Source: Berkiella sp963829835 (GTDB taxonomy: Bacteria > Pseudomonadota > Gammaproteobacteria > Berkiellales > Berkiellaceae). From it: 64,000 nucleotides of DNA. The stretch spans positions 2,604,001 to 2,668,000 of the forward strand of contig CAWHKC010000004.1 of NCBI GenBank assembly GCA_963829835.1, given 5' to 3'. Positions 30,900 through 39,335 of this stretch are shown one piece after another. The notes under the pieces were generated by a model that was given only the letters and a program-made list of their open reading frames with translations, searched no databases and had not been told where the DNA came from. The stretch's first letter is position 1. The number at the start of each line of letters is the position of its first letter. Made by a program: the position numbers and the translations under genes.

Positions 30900-33548
30900 A
30901 TGAATCAATCCAATCCTGATGCTCCCTTGAGGGCTAATGTTCGATTGCTCGGTGATACGCTGGGTAAAACACTTAAAGCGCAAGTGGGTGAAGATCTTTA
31001 TCTGAAAATTGAAACTATTCGACAATTATCCAAGGAAGTTTGCAATGGCGATGTCAATAGTGAAAAGATCCTAAATGATATTTTGAAAAGTTTGACTGCA
31101 AAAGAGATGTTGGGTGTTGCTAGAGCTTTTGGTCATTTTCTCAATTTAGCCAATATTGCCGAAAATGTGCATCGGATAAGACGTACCCGATGGCATCTCT
31201 TAAATGTGCAATCAACTGCTCAACCAGGTTCGATTGAGGCCTCTTTTAGAGCTTTTAAAGATAAGAATATTGATAGTAAGTCTCTATCACTTGCCGTGCA
31301 TAAGTTAAAAATTGATTTAGTGTTGACAGCCCATCCTACAGAAGTGTTGAGGCGGACATTAATGCAAAAGTTTGATCGCATTGCAAAGCTGCTTAGTCAT
31401 CTTGATGAAAAACAGTTAACAAAACAAGAAGTCCGTGATAGTGAAACTGAAATATATGCTGAAGTGACTTCTATTTGGCAAACAGATGAAATTCGTCGTC
31501 GTCGTCCCACACCAATTGATGAGGCTAAGTGGGGATTTGCAGTTATTGAAGGTAGTCTTTGGCCCATTTTGCCTAAATTTCTTCGAGATCTTGATCGGCA
31601 GCTTAAGGATATAACAGGAACATCACTAGAGCTGAGTGCTTGCCCGATTCGATTTAGTTCCTGGATGGGGGGAGATAGAGATGGTAATCCTAATGTCACC
31701 GCCAAGATTACGGAAAAGGTATGTTTATTGTCTAGATGGATGGCGGCAGATCTTTACAGCAAAGAAGTGAATAAACTAAGTGCTGCCTTATCAATGCATG
31801 ATTGTAGTGATGAAATGCGTAAAAGTGTGGGGAATTCAAATGAACCCTATCGCGCAGAATTACGGTTGTTAAAAAATAAATTGATGGCAACCAGTCAATG
31901 GATTGAAGATAAATTAAAAGGGCGCGTTTCCATCACCAAGCCAATAGAGACACCAAATGAAATACTTCAACATTTATTATTATGCTATCGTTCATTACAA
32001 GAGTGTAATGCCAGTTGCATTGCAGAAGGGGATTTAACGGATCTTATTCGTCGAGTTGCCTGTTTTGGAGTGACCTTAACGCGTTTAGATATACGACAAG
32101 AATCTCATCAACATGCACAATTAATAGATGAAGTGACACTTTGGCTTGGATTAGGATCATATTTATCTTGGTCTGAAGAGGAAAAATTTGCATTCATCGA
32201 ATTGCAATTACAAAATAAAAGACCATTAATTCCTAATGATATTGTTTTGACCGAGCAATCTGCGCAAGTATGGGAAACTTTTCAAATGATTGCCAGACAA
32301 TTGCCTGCCTCGATGGGGGCTTATGTCATCTCTATGGCAGGTGTGCCCAGTGATGTATTAGCAGTTTGTTTGCTGCAACGAGAAGCAGGTATTAAGCATC
32401 CATTACGGGTAGTGCCATTATTTGAAAGATTGCATGATTTAGAAAATGCGCCAGATTGCATAAAGTCTCTTTTTGGTTGTGAATGGTACAAGAATCACAT
32501 TCATAATGAACAAGAGATCATGATTGGGTATTCAGATTCTGGTAAAGATGCAGGTATTTTAGCAGCAGGCTGGGCTCAATATTGTGCACAGGAAAAATTA
32601 GTTACAATTGCTAAAAATCATCATGTTCATTTAACGCTATTTCACGGTAGAGGAGGCTCGGTTGGACGTGGCGGGGCCCCTGCACATATGGCCATTTTAT
32701 CTCAACCGCCTGGATCAGTTGATTGCCGTTTGCGCGTCACTGAACAAGGAGAAGTGATTAGGAATAAATATGGTTTACCAGAGCGTGCCTATCGGACTTT
32801 AGAGCTTTACACCACTGCTACTTTAGAAGCTTCACTTATACCCCCTCCTGAACCTAAAGCACATTGGCGACAGATGATGAAGTCATTGGGAAAAACATCG
32901 TTTGCCGCTTACTCTAGCATGGTGAAAACGAATAAAGACTTTGTAGAATATTTTCGCTATGTAACCCCTCAAAATGAAATTGGATCTTTAGCAATTGGTT
33001 CCAGACCTGCACGCAGAAATGATCTCAAAGGCATAGAAGGTTTAAGAGCCATTCCTTGGGTGTTTGCTTGGACACAAAATCGATTATTGTTACCAGCATG
33101 GCTCGGTGTTGGAGAAGCGTTAGAGGCAGTAATCGCTAATAACGAAAAAGATATTATTCATGAAATGGTTAATGGCTGGCCCTTTTTTCGTTCTTTATTG
33201 AGCATGATTGAGATGGTATTAAGCAAAGCCGATCTTGCCATTTTCTCTTATTATGAGGCACGACTTGTGCCTCAAGCGTTACATCCGTTAGGAAAAGAGT
33301 TGAAAGAAAAATTTGATTCTACAGTCATTGCTATCAAAGTGGCTTTAGTCATTCAGAACTTATTAGAATCCAATCCGACCTTACTGCGTACCATCTTGTT
33401 ACGTGGACCTTATCTGTATCCACTGCACGTTTTGCAAGCTGAGCTCTTGTGCCGGGTGCGAAATAGTGAAAATCCTTCAGAGGATGACAAGGACGCGTTA
33501 AAGGTGACAATATCCGGCATTGCCGCAGGAATGCAAAACACCGGCTAG
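30900..33548 (+). CDS. ppc: Phosphoenolpyruvate carboxylase
   Basis: 882 residues from the ATG at 30900, matching the usual bacterial length of about 883; an in-frame GTG at 30864 is less likely. Conserved segments include LTAHPTEVLRRT with the catalytic His, SSWMGGDRDGNPNVT, GYSDSGKDAG and FHGRGGSVGRGG, and the C-terminal end MQNTG. It converts phosphoenolpyruvate and bicarbonate to oxaloacetate, refilling the TCA cycle. No clear ribosome site precedes the ATG. A repeat element overlaps its stop codon. Confidence 0.95.
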   Translation: MNQSNPDAPLRANVRLLGDTLGKTLKAQVGEDLYLKIETIRQLSKEVCNGDVNSEKILNDILKSLTAKEMLGVARAFGHFLNLANIAENVHRIRRTRWHLLNVQSTAQPGSIEASFRAFKDKNIDSKSLSLAVHKLKIDLVLTAHPTEVLRRTLMQKFDRIAKLLSHLDEKQLTKQEVRDSETEIYAEVTSIWQTDEIRRRRPTPIDEAKWGFAVIEGSLWPILPKFLRDLDRQLKDITGTSLELSACPIRFSSWMGGDRDGNPNVTAKITEKVCLLSRWMAADLYSKEVNKLSAALSMHDCSDEMRKSVGNSNEPYRAELRLLKNKLMATSQWIEDKLKGRVSITKPIETPNEILQHLLLCYRSLQECNASCIAEGDLTDLIRRVACFGVTLTRLDIRQESHQHAQLIDEVTLWLGLGSYLSWSEEEKFAFIELQLQNKRPLIPNDIVLTEQSAQVWETFQMIARQLPASMGAYVISMAGVPSDVLAVCLLQREAGIKHPLRVVPLFERLHDLENAPDCIKSLFGCEWYKNHIHNEQEIMIGYSDSGKDAGILAAGWAQYCAQEKLVTIAKNHHVHLTLFHGRGGSVGRGGAPAHMAILSQPPGSVDCRLRVTEQGEVIRNKYGLPERAYRTLELYTTATLEASLIPPPEPKAHWRQMMKSLGKTSFAAYSSMVKTNKDFVEYFRYVTPQNEIGSLAIGSRPARRNDLKGIEGLRAIPWVFAWTQNRLLLPAWLGVGEALEAVIANNEKDIIHEMVNGWPFFRSLLSMIEMVLSKADLAIFSYYEARLVPQALHPLGKELKEKFDSTVIAIKVALVIQNLLESNPTLLRTILLRGPYLYPLHVLQAELLCRVRNSENPSEDDKDALKVTISGIAAGMQNTG

Positions 33549-33669
33549 TTCTTCCCAGTTTTATTTTATACTGTGTTGGCTTCGTTCCTCGCAGCAGTCA
33601 TGTACTAGGATGTACACTCCTTTGCTCGAAACTTGCCGCCTTGTCTAAAATAAAACTGGTTTGAACTAG
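33545..33669. repeat. 125-bp palindromic (MITE-like) element
   Basis: Terminal inverted arms CTAGTTC + CCAGTTTTATTTTA (33545-33568) and TAAAATAAAACTGG + GAACTAG (33646-33669). The interior also pairs imperfectly, giving one long hairpin. It carries no gene and overlaps the ppc stop codon (33546-33548), so it supplied or replaced the natural end. Confidence 0.65.
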
Positions 33670-33671
33670 TA

Positions 33672-33745
33672 GTAGGGTGGGCAAAGCTTTTAGCGTGCCC
33701 ACCATCTTGAATTGGTGGGCACGCTAAAAGCTTTGCCCACCCTAC
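33672..33745. repeat. Hairpin repeat family A, perfect 32-bp arms
   Basis: GTAGGGTGGGCAAAGCTTTT continuing to CCCACC at 33703, a ten-base loop, then the exact reverse complement. Related copies are at 34514-34545, 38134-38208 and 62878-62956. It is capable of a very stable RNA hairpin between ppc and adk. Confidence 0.9.
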
Positions 33746-33781
33746 GTTGTGAGTCTGGAAGCTAAATAGAGCAATTAACCA

Positions 33782-33810
33782 TTGGCCTGTCTTCCATCTG
33801 TGGTTATACT
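33782..33810 (+). promoter_or_regulatory. Probable sigma-70 promoter of adk
   Basis: TTGGCC (33782-33787), a 17-base spacer and TATACT (33805-33810), followed 37 bases later by the adk ATG. It lies downstream of the hairpin repeat, which would insulate it from ppc. Confidence 0.55.
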
Positions 33811-33847
33811 TTGCAGGTGTTGTGCTCAATGTAAGGATTAAATAAAA

Positions 33848-34501
33848 ATGCGGGTAATACTATTAGGAGCTCCGGGCTCGGGTAAAGGAACGCAGGCTCA
33901 ATTTATTATGGAGCGATTTGGCATTCCTCAAATCTCAACGGGTGATATGCTTCGAAAAAGTGTTGCTGACAATACAACGTTAGGGATCCAAATCAAATCG
34001 ATTATGGATAGTGGCAGTTTAGTCCCCGATGATGTGATGATTAAATTAGTGCAAGAGCGCATTAAACAGCCTGATTGTGAAAAAGGTTTTCTGCTTGATG
34101 GTTTTCCTCGAACTGTTAAACAAGCCGATGCTTTAACCCAAGTCGGTGTTAAAATTGATAAGGTGATAGAAATTGATGTTCCTGACGATGTGATCGTTAA
34201 ACGTTTAAGTGGTCGGCGTATTCATCCTGGTTCTGGCAGAGTTTATCATGACACTTTTCAGCCTCCCAGTAGGCCAAATCATGATGATGTGACCGGCGAA
34301 CCTTTAATTCAACGAGATGATGATAAAGAAGATACAGTTCGACGCAGATTAGCGGTTTATCATACACAAACTCAACCCATTGCTACTTATTATATGAGCG
34401 TTGCGATGCGCGATTCTGATGGGCTTCCGCAAGTGGTAAAAATTAATGGTGATGATTCACCATTAGTGATTTGTGAGCAAATTTTTAATATTTTGTCGTG
34501 A
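33848..34501 (+). CDS. adk: Adenylate kinase
   Basis: 217 residues. The P-loop GAPGSGKGTQ at 7-16, the AMP-binding STGDMLR and DGFPRTVKQAD, and a long LID domain (GRRIHPGSGRVYH to GEPLIQRDDD) mark the long bacterial form. The LID has no four-cysteine zinc site. It interconverts ATP + AMP and 2 ADP. Single-gene unit with its own likely promoter and the hairpin repeat at 34514 as a probable terminator. Confidence 0.96.
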   Translation: MRVILLGAPGSGKGTQAQFIMERFGIPQISTGDMLRKSVADNTTLGIQIKSIMDSGSLVPDDVMIKLVQERIKQPDCEKGFLLDGFPRTVKQADALTQVGVKIDKVIEIDVPDDVIVKRLSGRRIHPGSGRVYHDTFQPPSRPNHDDVTGEPLIQRDDDKEDTVRRRLAVYHTQTQPIATYYMSVAMRDSDGLPQVVKINGDDSPLVICEQIFNILS

Positions 34502-34513
34502 AAAGATAATAAT

Positions 34514-34545
34514 GGTGGGCACGCTCAATGCTTTGCCCACCCTAC
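34514..34545. repeat. Hairpin repeat family A, single diverged arm
   Basis: GGTGGGCACGCTCAATGCTTTGCCCACCCTAC, one arm of the family with a changed centre. It still forms a short hairpin (GGTGGGC/GCCCACC) 12 bases after the adk stop, so it may terminate adk. Confidence 0.75.
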
Positions 34546-34792
34546 AAAGATCATCCTGATCACCAAAAAATCATTCGATTTTCCCCACTTTTTCTTACTA
34601 TTATTGTTCATACATTCAGTAAAATTCATCATTTTTTAATCAAGATAAAACGAATAAAGTCAATGACTTATAAGGATATCTGCGGGATTTTTCACTTTTT
34701 TAAACGCTATACATCAAATAGTTGTGGATCTTGATTTCTCCTGTGCTATGTTTTTTATACGCACCTGTTGGTGAGATATTGGAGAATGTATT

Positions 34793-35293
34793 ATGAAGCG
34801 TCGAGTAAAAGCGAGAAAAACAGTTACTTCTAAAAAGAGAACAGTAAAAACAGGGACACACGGCAAATTAACAAAAATGCTGAATCAAGCTAAACGTGCT
34901 GAAAAATTAGCGCTAAAGCAACTAGGGATAGTGACTCGTAAAAATAAAGCAATGATTGCAAAAATGCGTAGAACAATCAAAGCAAAACTTGCTGCCAAAG
35001 CAAGAACAGCTGCGAGAATTCGTACACAATTGGTTAAAAAGCATGCTACATACGTTAGAAAATTGCGTAAAGAACATGCAACCGCCATCAAGAAATTACA
35101 CAAAATGGTTAAAGGGACTACAACTGGTCGCAAAACAAAAAGCAAGCGTACCAAGTCAAGAACCAAAGGGAAAACAATGTTTGCTAAACACACAGGATTT
35201 GTGTCCAGCAGACCAAAACGTAGAAAATCAAGAGCTAAATCTTTCTCATATCGTAGACGTTCCGCACGTCGTGGAATGCGAAAAGCGGCTTAG
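34793..35293 (+). CDS. Extremely basic histone-like protein
   Basis: 166 residues, about 40% Lys plus Arg with much Ala and Thr and very few acidic residues. GGAG lies just before the ATG. The middle (about 45-110) is a long helix rich in A-K-A-R-T, similar to histone H1 or chlamydial Hc-type DNA condensing proteins. The end is Arg/Ser-rich (SYRRRSARRGMRKAA) with several sequences resembling nuclear localisation signals (RPKRRKSRAK). It should bind nucleic acid. It may compact the bacterium's own DNA in a dormant form or act in the host nucleus; both are inference. It has its own strong terminator. Confidence 0.75.
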   Translation: MKRRVKARKTVTSKKRTVKTGTHGKLTKMLNQAKRAEKLALKQLGIVTRKNKAMIAKMRRTIKAKLAAKARTAARIRTQLVKKHATYVRKLRKEHATAIKKLHKMVKGTTTGRKTKSKRTKSRTKGKTMFAKHTGFVSSRPKRRKSRAKSFSYRRRSARRGMRKAA

Positions 35294-35307
35294 GGAATTG
35301 AGCAATA

Positions 35308-35358
35308 AACCGTTGGCTTGATTATAATTAAATTCGAGTGAGCCAACGGTTTTTTTTA
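35308..35358 (+). terminator. Rho-independent terminator after the histone-like gene
   Basis: An eleven-base stem AACCGTTGGCT / AGCCAACGGTT (35308-35318 and 35341-35351) with a loop of 22 bases, followed by a run of T. Confidence 0.85.
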
Positions 35359-35369
35359 TTCGGAATATA

Positions 35370-35873
35370 ATGAATACAATAGCAGTAGATACTCTGATGG
35401 TACAGACACGTCGATTAGCGGCTCTATATCGTCAAACCACCGGTCAAACCCTTCCTATTAGCGCAGAGCTTGGTCGTTATGATGCTGCTTTGCTGCTTCA
35501 TCTGAAACCTTTAGCCGCTCCCTGCAAGGGAATCGATTTTATGGGAACAAGAGGTCCCTATAAAGATAAAACGATACAAGTCAAAACGCGTGTCATTTTT
35601 GATGAACAAAACAAGGGTGCACGTGTAGGTCAGCTAAATGTGGATATGTTTTGGGATTTCGTCGTTCTGGTACTTTATACAGCCGATTATGAACCCTTTG
35701 CCATTTATGGTGCGTCAAATGAAGACATTGTTGCTGCCATTAATGGGCAGTCCTCTCGTCGCGGCAGAGGGGCTATGTCGTTGGCCAAATTCAAAGCCAT
35801 CAGCCAGTTAGTATGGAGCCTTGAATGTGGTCTGGATTGGGATGAGCTCTGGACTAATCGCGCGATTTACTGA
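35370..35873 (+). CDS. Conserved hypothetical protein (DUF6998-like)
   Basis: 167 residues beginning with an amphipathic helix. The core RGPYKDKTIQVKTRVIFDEQ followed by VGQLNVDMFWDFVVLVLY and YEPFAIYGAS resembles a family of short, uncharacterised proteins that may share a restriction-endonuclease-like beta core (an I-Q-V-K-T strand). No partner methylase or toxin-antitoxin gene is nearby. Its 3' end overlaps the convergent lipase gene by 66 bp. The function is unknown. Confidence 0.65.
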   Translation: MNTIAVDTLMVQTRRLAALYRQTTGQTLPISAELGRYDAALLLHLKPLAAPCKGIDFMGTRGPYKDKTIQVKTRVIFDEQNKGARVGQLNVDMFWDFVVLVLYTADYEPFAIYGASNEDIVAAINGQSSRRGRGAMSLAKFKAISQLVWSLECGLDWDELWTNRAIY

Positions 35874-37223
35874 TGTAACACAACGAATACACTCTTCTCG
35901 CATGGCTTTATTTATTTCTGCTTGTTTTGCAAATACGGGCAACATTTGGCGAGCTGTTTCACCAATATCACTTTGAGCCGTACTTGGAGAAGATGTGGGG
36001 ATGTCTTCTGACGGATTGACTTGCGTTAAAACACCATTTTCAGAGCTTAAGGCAAACTGCGGTGCACGTGAGCCAATAGAGCCAAACCAGCCAATCAATT
36101 TTTGATAGAAATTATGCGCAAGCGATTGCACAAAAAAATCTTTTATTGAGCGCGTAGGAGAAAATTTATAATATTCTTCATTATGTTCAATAAATTGATA
36201 GAGTCGAAGTTTGAGCAAATACAATATATAATCGTTTTGAGTGTTAAGCGCTTTATTTAAAAGTTCATAACGCAGCGTTTTAAGATCTTTAGGATTTTTA
36301 TTGGTAAAATATTCATAGTCAGAGTTTACCGTTATTTTACCAGTATCATCTGTTGGTGCATAGAAATTAATATTAGAATGCGCACCCAATATAGCAGCGA
36401 CTAACTTTTTAGATGCCTCAATAAAATCGGTTGGGCTTATACCATCGGGTAAATAAAAACCTTTTATCCATGCGCCTTCTAATCCTTTGTCAACCTTTAA
36501 TAAGTTCACCTCAGCAATATGTGGGTCAAGCATAGCAAAAATAGTATCATGGCCAGTGACTTGTACTGCATCGCCACCAACCATGCCAAAGTTGGCAACA
36601 ATGTTAATGCGTTTACGAAGGCAGCGATTATAAAGAGCACTTTCATTTGCAGATTTGGCTATGGCATGTGGCACACCAGGTGAATTGAGGATGGTCATAT
36701 TCAGTGCGCTAATCGCTTCATAGTCATCATCTCTTTCACGTCGATTAAGAAATTCAGCGACAAATAATTGACTAAGAGCGGCGCCTTGACTATGACCACT
36801 GACGTCAAGTGATATCCCATTGGCGGCTTTACCATAGTGTGTTTGAATAGCGCTTTTCAATTGAGTAAATATTTTATCTTTCTCAAGTGCAAAACTAGCC
36901 GTTCCAGGACCATCTGGTTCCAAATTAATCGCAACACTTTTATGATCATTAAAATCGGTCCCTCTAAAAATAACCTTTACATCTTTAGAAGTCTTATCTT
37001 CAGGTAGTAACAAATAAGCATACATTCCCTTTTTCAAGGGAAAGGCTTGAACGTGGTATTTTTTGAAATAACCATCGACTTCCAAGATGTTGATGCTTGG
37101 TGGCATGGATGGCAAAGTGGCTAAATAATAAGCAAGACTTGATAAATACTGACCACTAGCAAACCGACGTATATGCAATGGATAACGCGCATTAATTTCT
37201 TCTGAGGTGGCGCCGCTTTTCAT
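35808..37223 (-). CDS. Putative lipase / alpha-beta hydrolase (class 3-like)
   Basis: 471 residues. The nucleophile elbow is LDVSGHSQGAALSQ with Ser145 in G-H-S-Q-G. Upstream, VIFRGTDFNDH (about 80) resembles the oxyanion-hole region of class 3 lipases. An acidic and a His candidate for the triad follow, but I cannot fix them. There is no signal peptide, so if it acts outside the cell it needs Dot/Icm. Lipases and phospholipases are common virulence factors in Legionellales. The last 22 codons overlap the convergent hypothetical gene. Confidence 0.7.
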   Translation of the reverse strand: MKSGATSEEINARYPLHIRRFASGQYLSSLAYYLATLPSMPPSINILEVDGYFKKYHVQAFPLKKGMYAYLLLPEDKTSKDVKVIFRGTDFNDHKSVAINLEPDGPGTASFALEKDKIFTQLKSAIQTHYGKAANGISLDVSGHSQGAALSQLFVAEFLNRRERDDDYEAISALNMTILNSPGVPHAIAKSANESALYNRCLRKRINIVANFGMVGGDAVQVTGHDTIFAMLDPHIAEVNLLKVDKGLEGAWIKGFYLPDGISPTDFIEASKKLVAAILGAHSNINFYAPTDDTGKITVNSDYEYFTNKNPKDLKTLRYELLNKALNTQNDYILYLLKLRLYQFIEHNEEYYKFSPTRSIKDFFVQSLAHNFYQKLIGWFGSIGSRAPQFALSSENGVLTQVNPSEDIPTSSPSTAQSDIGETARQMLPVFAKQAEINKAMREECIRCVTSVNRAISPELIPIQTTFKAPY

Positions 37224-37338
37224 TCAGTTACCAAAAGTTAAATGGATGACATAATAAGAGGTGTACCTTAATCTATTTCGTTTAAAAACAATATATTAAG
37301 GTGACAAGAAGAGGAATTTGGCAGATGACCAGTCCGGT

Positions 37339-37380
37339 CCCCTCTACCGCTTTGCGGGAGAGGGCTAGGGTGAGGGGTTA
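37339..37380. repeat. Dispersed CCCTCAxCCTA hairpin repeat, inverted copy
   Basis: CCCTCT-ACCGC-TTT-GCGGG-AGAGGG forms a hairpin followed by CTAGGGTGAGGGG. Its reverse complement matches the element at 30018-30055. It sits upstream of tsaB in the divergent gap. Confidence 0.6.
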
Positions 37381-37431
37381 AAATCTTCAGAGCTAGACAC
37401 AATGGTTAAGTTACCTTAATATCCTTTTCCT

Positions 37432-38133
37432 ATGAAACAAATCATCCTTGCACTTGAAACCGCCACCAATGCCTGCTCAGCAGCGCTCATTACACCTGAT
37501 AATCACTTTGGGCGCTTTGAAATCACCCAAAATAAACATACGCAATTACTACTGCCAATGGTGGAGTCTTTATTGCTTGAAGCAAAGATCTCACTCCAAG
37601 ATATTCAAGCAATTGCAGTTGGACGAGGACCTGGTAGCTTTACCGGCGTACGGATCGCAGTTAGTGCCGCACAAGGCCTTGGATTTGGATTGGATATTCC
37701 GGTTTATCCTGTCTCAACCTTAGAAGCGTTAAGTAGAGAAATTGTTGAAAATGCCATCATTCTCCCCTCTATTGATGCCAGAATGAACGAAGTCTATGCC
37801 GCTGCTTTTAGCTTAAATAACGATGATTTAACTTGTTTACATGAAGAGCGTCTTTGTTCGCCACAAGCGATGTTAGATTTATTTGAAAAAGGCGATAAAG
37901 TGATTGCGCTTGGTTCTGGTTGGGATGCTTATTTTGCAGAAATTAGCAGATCACATTCAACAAATAATATTCATTTTGTGCCAGAAAAATATCCTGATGC
38001 TAAGCATATTGGATTGATTGCTTTAGCGCAAATAAAGCAGGGTACACCAGGCGTATTAGCGCAGAATGTATTACCCGTTTATTTGCGCGATAATGTCGCT
38101 TTAAAACAAACACCTAAAATAAATTCTGAATGA
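37432..38133 (+). CDS. tsaB: tRNA N6-threonylcarbamoyladenosine protein TsaB
   Basis: 233 residues of the ASKHA fold: ILALETATNACSAALI at the N-terminus, VGRGPGSFTGVRIAVSAAQG at about 64-83 and PSIDARMNEVYAAAF near 111. It partners TsaD and TsaE in making t6A37 on ANN-decoding tRNAs. It is the scaffold rather than the catalytic subunit. The stop codon abuts a hairpin repeat directly. Confidence 0.95.
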   Translation: MKQIILALETATNACSAALITPDNHFGRFEITQNKHTQLLLPMVESLLLEAKISLQDIQAIAVGRGPGSFTGVRIAVSAAQGLGFGLDIPVYPVSTLEALSREIVENAIILPSIDARMNEVYAAAFSLNNDDLTCLHEERLCSPQAMLDLFEKGDKVIALGSGWDAYFAEISRSHSTNNIHFVPEKYPDAKHIGLIALAQIKQGTPGVLAQNVLPVYLRDNVALKQTPKINSE

Positions 38134-38208
38134 GTAGGGTGGGCAAAGCTTTTAGCGTGCCCACCGGTTCAATAATGGTGGGCACGCTAAAAGCTTTGCC
38201 CACCCTAC
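38134..38208. repeat. Hairpin repeat family A, tsaB-dapE junction
   Basis: Perfect 32-base arms with an 11-base loop, filling the whole gap between two convergent genes. The first base follows the tsaB stop and the dapE stop codon (38205-38207) lies inside the right arm. It is likely a bidirectional terminator. Confidence 0.9.
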
Positions 38209-39335
38209 ACCAACATGCCTACTAAGATTTCTTCATATAAAGTCGACAATTGATCCAACTCTTTAACATCAATACATTCATTGACTTGATGAATGGTTGC
38301 GTTATTAGGGCCAACTTCAACCACTTCTGTGCCATATTCGGCAAAAAAACGGCCATCGGATGTGCCGCCAGTCGTTGAGTGATTAGGGTTATGTCCCATG
38401 ACTTTTTCAATGGTCTGAGTGACTGTTTGAATTAATTTGCTGCTAACTGGGGTATAAAAGGGTTTACCTGACAAAACCCAATTTATTTCAAAACGAAGTT
38501 CATGCTTTCGTAAAATATCTTCGACTTTTTGTTGGATCATATCTGGGGTTGAACTGGGCGAAAAGCGTAAATTAAAGTTACCCTCTAAGATCCCTGGAAT
38601 CACATTGTTCGTCCCCGTTCCTGAGTGAATATTTGCGAACTGTAGGGTCGTTGGTGGAAAAGGATAAGAACCTAAATCCCAAGTCGTATTGGCTATTTCT
38701 GCTAAAGGGGCAAATGCCAAATGAATAGGATTTTTTGCTAAATCAGGATAGGCCACATGTCCTTGTTTGCCAAAGATTTTAAAATAGCCGGTTAGAGATC
38801 CTCTACGTCCTACTTTAATGGTATCGCCTAGTTTTTCGACGCTAGAAGCCTCTCCTACCAAACACCATTGTGGAATTTCTTTACGCTTAGAAAGTTGTTT
38901 TAGCACTGCTTGAGTGCCATCAAGTGCTTTGCCTTCTTCATCACTTGTAATCAAAAATGCGATACTTCCATTAAGGTCAGGGTAGCGTGCAATGAACCGC
39001 TCACAAGCTGTAATCATCGCTGCGATGCTACTTTTCATATCAGCAGCCCCGCGTGCATACAATTTGCCATCCCGTATGGTGGGAGTGAAAGCAGGGGAAT
39101 GCCAATCTTTTTCATTACCGATAGGCACGACATCAGTGTGCCCTGCAAAACAAAGCATTGGGTTAGCTTTACCCCGGGTGGCCCAGAGATTTTTAACATC
39201 ATTTACGGGGAAATGCGCGATCTCAAATCCTATGGCTTTTAAACGCTTAGCTATGATTTCCTGACATCCTTCGTCGTTTGGTGTGATGGAAGGACGAGCA
39301 AGGAGTTCTTGAGCCAAATCTAAGGTGTTAGACAT
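38205..39335 (-). CDS. dapE: Succinyl-diaminopimelate desuccinylase
   Basis: 376 residues, M20 metallopeptidase family. Metal ligands lie in CFAGHTDVVPIG, ARGAADMKSS and ITSDEEGKALDGT, with GGTSDGRF near the C-terminus. It removes succinate from N-succinyl-LL-diaminopimelate in the lysine/peptidoglycan pathway. It overlaps dapD by eight bases, so the two consecutive-pathway enzymes are translated together. The stop codon lies within a repeat element. Confidence 0.95.
   Translation of the reverse strand: MSNTLDLAQELLARPSITPNDEGCQEIIAKRLKAIGFEIAHFPVNDVKNLWATRGKANPMLCFAGHTDVVPIGNEKDWHSPAFTPTIRDGKLYARGAADMKSSIAAMITACERFIARYPDLNGSIAFLITSDEEGKALDGTQAVLKQLSKRKEIPQWCLVGEASSVEKLGDTIKVGRRGSLTGYFKIFGKQGHVAYPDLAKNPIHLAFAPLAEIANTTWDLGSYPFPPTTLQFANIHSGTGTNNVIPGILEGNFNLRFSPSSTPDMIQQKVEDILRKHELRFEINWVLSGKPFYTPVSSKLIQTVTQTIEKVMGHNPNHSTTGGTSDGRFFAEYGTEVVEVGPNNATIHQVNECIDVKELDQLSTLYEEILVGMLV

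Noticed and set aside
34956..35321. Alternative 121-codon frame inside the histone-like gene
   Set aside because: A shifted frame over Lys-codon-rich DNA; the 34793 frame has the ribosome site and terminator placement.
33672..38208. Repeated hairpins as a possible CRISPR array
   Set aside because: Copies are kilobases apart, are perfect palindromes and have no regular spacers or cas genes.
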